From NCBI GenBank assembly GCA_948099385.1, contig CANUEZ040000069.1, forward strand, positions 639,501 through 703,500: a stretch of DNA of 64,000 nt, given 5' to 3'. This DNA comes from Fasciola hepatica (lineage: Eukaryota; Platyhelminthes; Trematoda; Plagiorchiida; Fasciolidae). A program made the translations under genes and the position numbers. Below, piece after piece: positions 62,029 to 64,000 of this stretch. The stretch's first letter is position 1. Each line of letters starts with the position of its first letter. Under the pieces are notes generated by a model that made no database searches, was not told the DNA's origin, and saw only the letters and a list, made by a program, of their open reading frames with translations.

Positions 62029-64000
62029 AGCCTCGAATTCAGTGGTTTTTTGTCGAATCTACCTGTAACTGCATCTAGGGCTTCTCTAGTAGCTGCAAGA
62101 TAGGACTGACCGATCACTGCGGGCTAGAAAGGCCGAACATATTCTAAAGTAATTACGTGACGCGAAGACTCAGCTTAGCCGACAACATTCGACGGAATCA
62201 CGTGGGCCGACTTGAGTCATCTCTCGCCTCCTAAACGAATATGTTCACACGGTAGATCCGGTGAACGCGTTCTCGATCTTCCTACACCATCGAGACAAAC
62301 ACCGACTAATGATACTATAGGTATTATCGACCGCTCACACTAAACCCGCCCTATATGTCCAAAAGCTTGTTAACTTCACCCTTAACACTCTGTGGGTTTA
62401 GGCAATCACGTGTAGTCAGACACACAGGCATGGTTTCAAGTTCCATGAAACCGCAAAATCTAATCATTTCGTATAGTACTGTATTCATTTTTTCTTGCTG
62501 GATGTTACGTGTGCGCGGCCAAAGGGATTGTAAGAAGGGAATTCATCTTGTAGTGTTTTTCTCTCAAATTAATCATATATGTAGTACAAAATAATCTAAG
62601 TATATCTTAGGATAGTTTACGTGGTCCTGTTTACTAATTTCATCGTATTACCATACCTTAGCAATTTTCGGCTTGCTTTGCTCAAAGTCATTTACTTTTC
62701 TACCAAAGTTACTCTCGTTTAACCACCTAAAGTGCAGCACAAATCACCATTACAGAGAGGGAACTATTGAAAAATTAGTACTTTTCCCGGAGAATCTGAA
62801 ATATACAATAATATACTCAAGTAGCTTGAAAGGTATACTGAGTACATTTTCACATTCGAAGTTACACGTATACGACGAAATAGATTTCATGGGTGATATG
62901 TAGAAACCCCTGGACAAAAAATGAAAACTTGGTTGGAAGTACTTACATGGATTTATTTTTAGAAGCCAAGTACTTTGTAGGGTATAATTTTGGATCATCG
63001 TTAGGATTAAAACGGCAACGGAGGTGGTGCAAAAAAACCTCTAAGCGAAATAGATGTACACCTCAGTGGGTTTCCGCTTCCACCACACGAACACCCGCGT
63101 TAGGTGTGTGCCAAACCGCCTTTTTAGATGTTACCAAAACGAGAGCTGTCACATGGCGACTACTCTAGGACCAAGAAAATAAATCACGTACGACAGTGCA
63201 CGTCTGTGCGCAAGGAAGCACCTGTGGTTACTCAAAACACAGAGGCGATAGAGGCTGTGGCAAAGAGAATAACAGATAAGAACTGGGAAAACCAATACAT
63301 AGTTTTCACTGTTTCCATTGATGTCGACACAGTTTCCAACCGTTTTGTTTCAGCATACGTGTGTTTTGCTACAATGTACGGTTGAAATGTTAAAGAAGCA
63401 GCATATTTTCACTGGAGCTGCCATAGAACATCGACTTTTATGAGAAAATCATCTTGCTGCACTTGTGTTCAGCTTTCACAGCCCAAGAGCATGTTTGCGA
63501 GAGAAGAGGATGCAACCTAACGGAGGAGCAAAACCATGTATTATGTCCCTCGAGCAGGACGTTTCACTAAATCGACAGGCGGATCGAGGGTACGACCCTC
63601 GCACTACAGATAAATTCCGTTTTGGCAAATGAACTTCATTTTTAGATGACAAGCGGTTCTGGTTAAAATTCCCTCTCAATAATTTGTCTTTTTTTCGTTT
63701 TTTAATCGAGGAAATGTGGCCACCGTAATTTGGGCAATATCATAGTTGCGAAGAAAGGATCCCTACTGGAAACTCCACTGAATATATATGCCGTAGCACG
63801 ATGATCCACCTTTCAGTTCAAACTAACGTAACGGTGATATCGATAACTTCGAGCAAAAACTATCAGCAGAGCTTCCTGAATGCAACCCGGATACATAGCA
63901 AGAGTGCCATCTAATTATTCTTTTCTCCCGAATAATCCTAAGTCCTCTGCGCGTAAAATGCTGCAAGTAAACAAATTCAACTCATTTAGAAACAGAGAAA
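62029..64000. other. Unassigned sequence with a small perfect hairpin
   Basis: A perfect 6-bp stem with 5-nt loop (cgaggg-tacga-ccctcg) lies at 63585-63601 and resembles a tRNA T-arm, so it may be another SINE relic. Short ORFs at 62355-63385 have no motifs. Confidence 0.3.

Overview
The window is gene-poor, AT-rich DNA of metazoan type. I see no bacterial operons, Shine-Dalgarno sites or dense coding. Long ORFs are rare, and the longest are decayed reverse-transcriptase fragments. AG/GT-bounded exon-like islands, tRNA-derived SINE-like pieces, dinucleotide microsatellites and both LTR and non-LTR retrotransposon fossils are present. I favour an invertebrate, possibly a flatworm (trematode), but no gene here proves it.

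Layout. 870-1880 (-) is the 3' half of a non-LTR retrotransposon (RT thumb and C-terminus). 2.8-3.76 kb is a decayed CAT/GAT-rich tract. 4-12.4 kb is mostly unassigned, with a tRNA-like SINE head and a 28-bp-arm hairpin at 7698-7810. 12441-35631 is the dominant structure: four head-to-tail copies of a 5.73-kb unit plus a 270-bp partial fifth copy. Each unit has a left module 'P' (about 2.1 kb) and a right module 'X' (about 3.6 kb). X carries the integrase of a Ty3/Gypsy-type LTR element on the minus strand, ending in a polypurine tract and an LTR start. P carries exon-like islands. Units 2-4 are almost identical. Unit 1 is identical to them in X but about 10% diverged in P, with a sharp switch near 14.53-14.59 kb. 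That natural divergence served here as a test for coding constraint.

35.6-39 kb is flanking sequence with a run of broken minus-strand ORFs. 39.17-39.52 kb looks like an isolated LTR. 39750-40075 (+) is a short RT fragment lying tail-to-tail against a larger minus-strand non-LTR element (40070-42440; endonuclease, linker, RT, C-terminus), whose catalytic motifs are mutated. 43.7-47 kb holds microsatellites, tRNA-like SINE pieces and short repeats. 52350-53214 carries two diverged copies of one Cys/Trp-rich exon-like ORF in opposite orientation. 55130-55638 (+) is the best single-copy exon candidate, a Cys-rich 166-residue ORF. 58.5-58.9 kb (-) may be a small two-exon gene with a 26-nt intron.

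No complete gene with a confident named function is visible. The integrase and RT domains are the only firm homology calls. The exon candidates rest on ORF length, splice signals and, in the array, on substitution pattern between copies.
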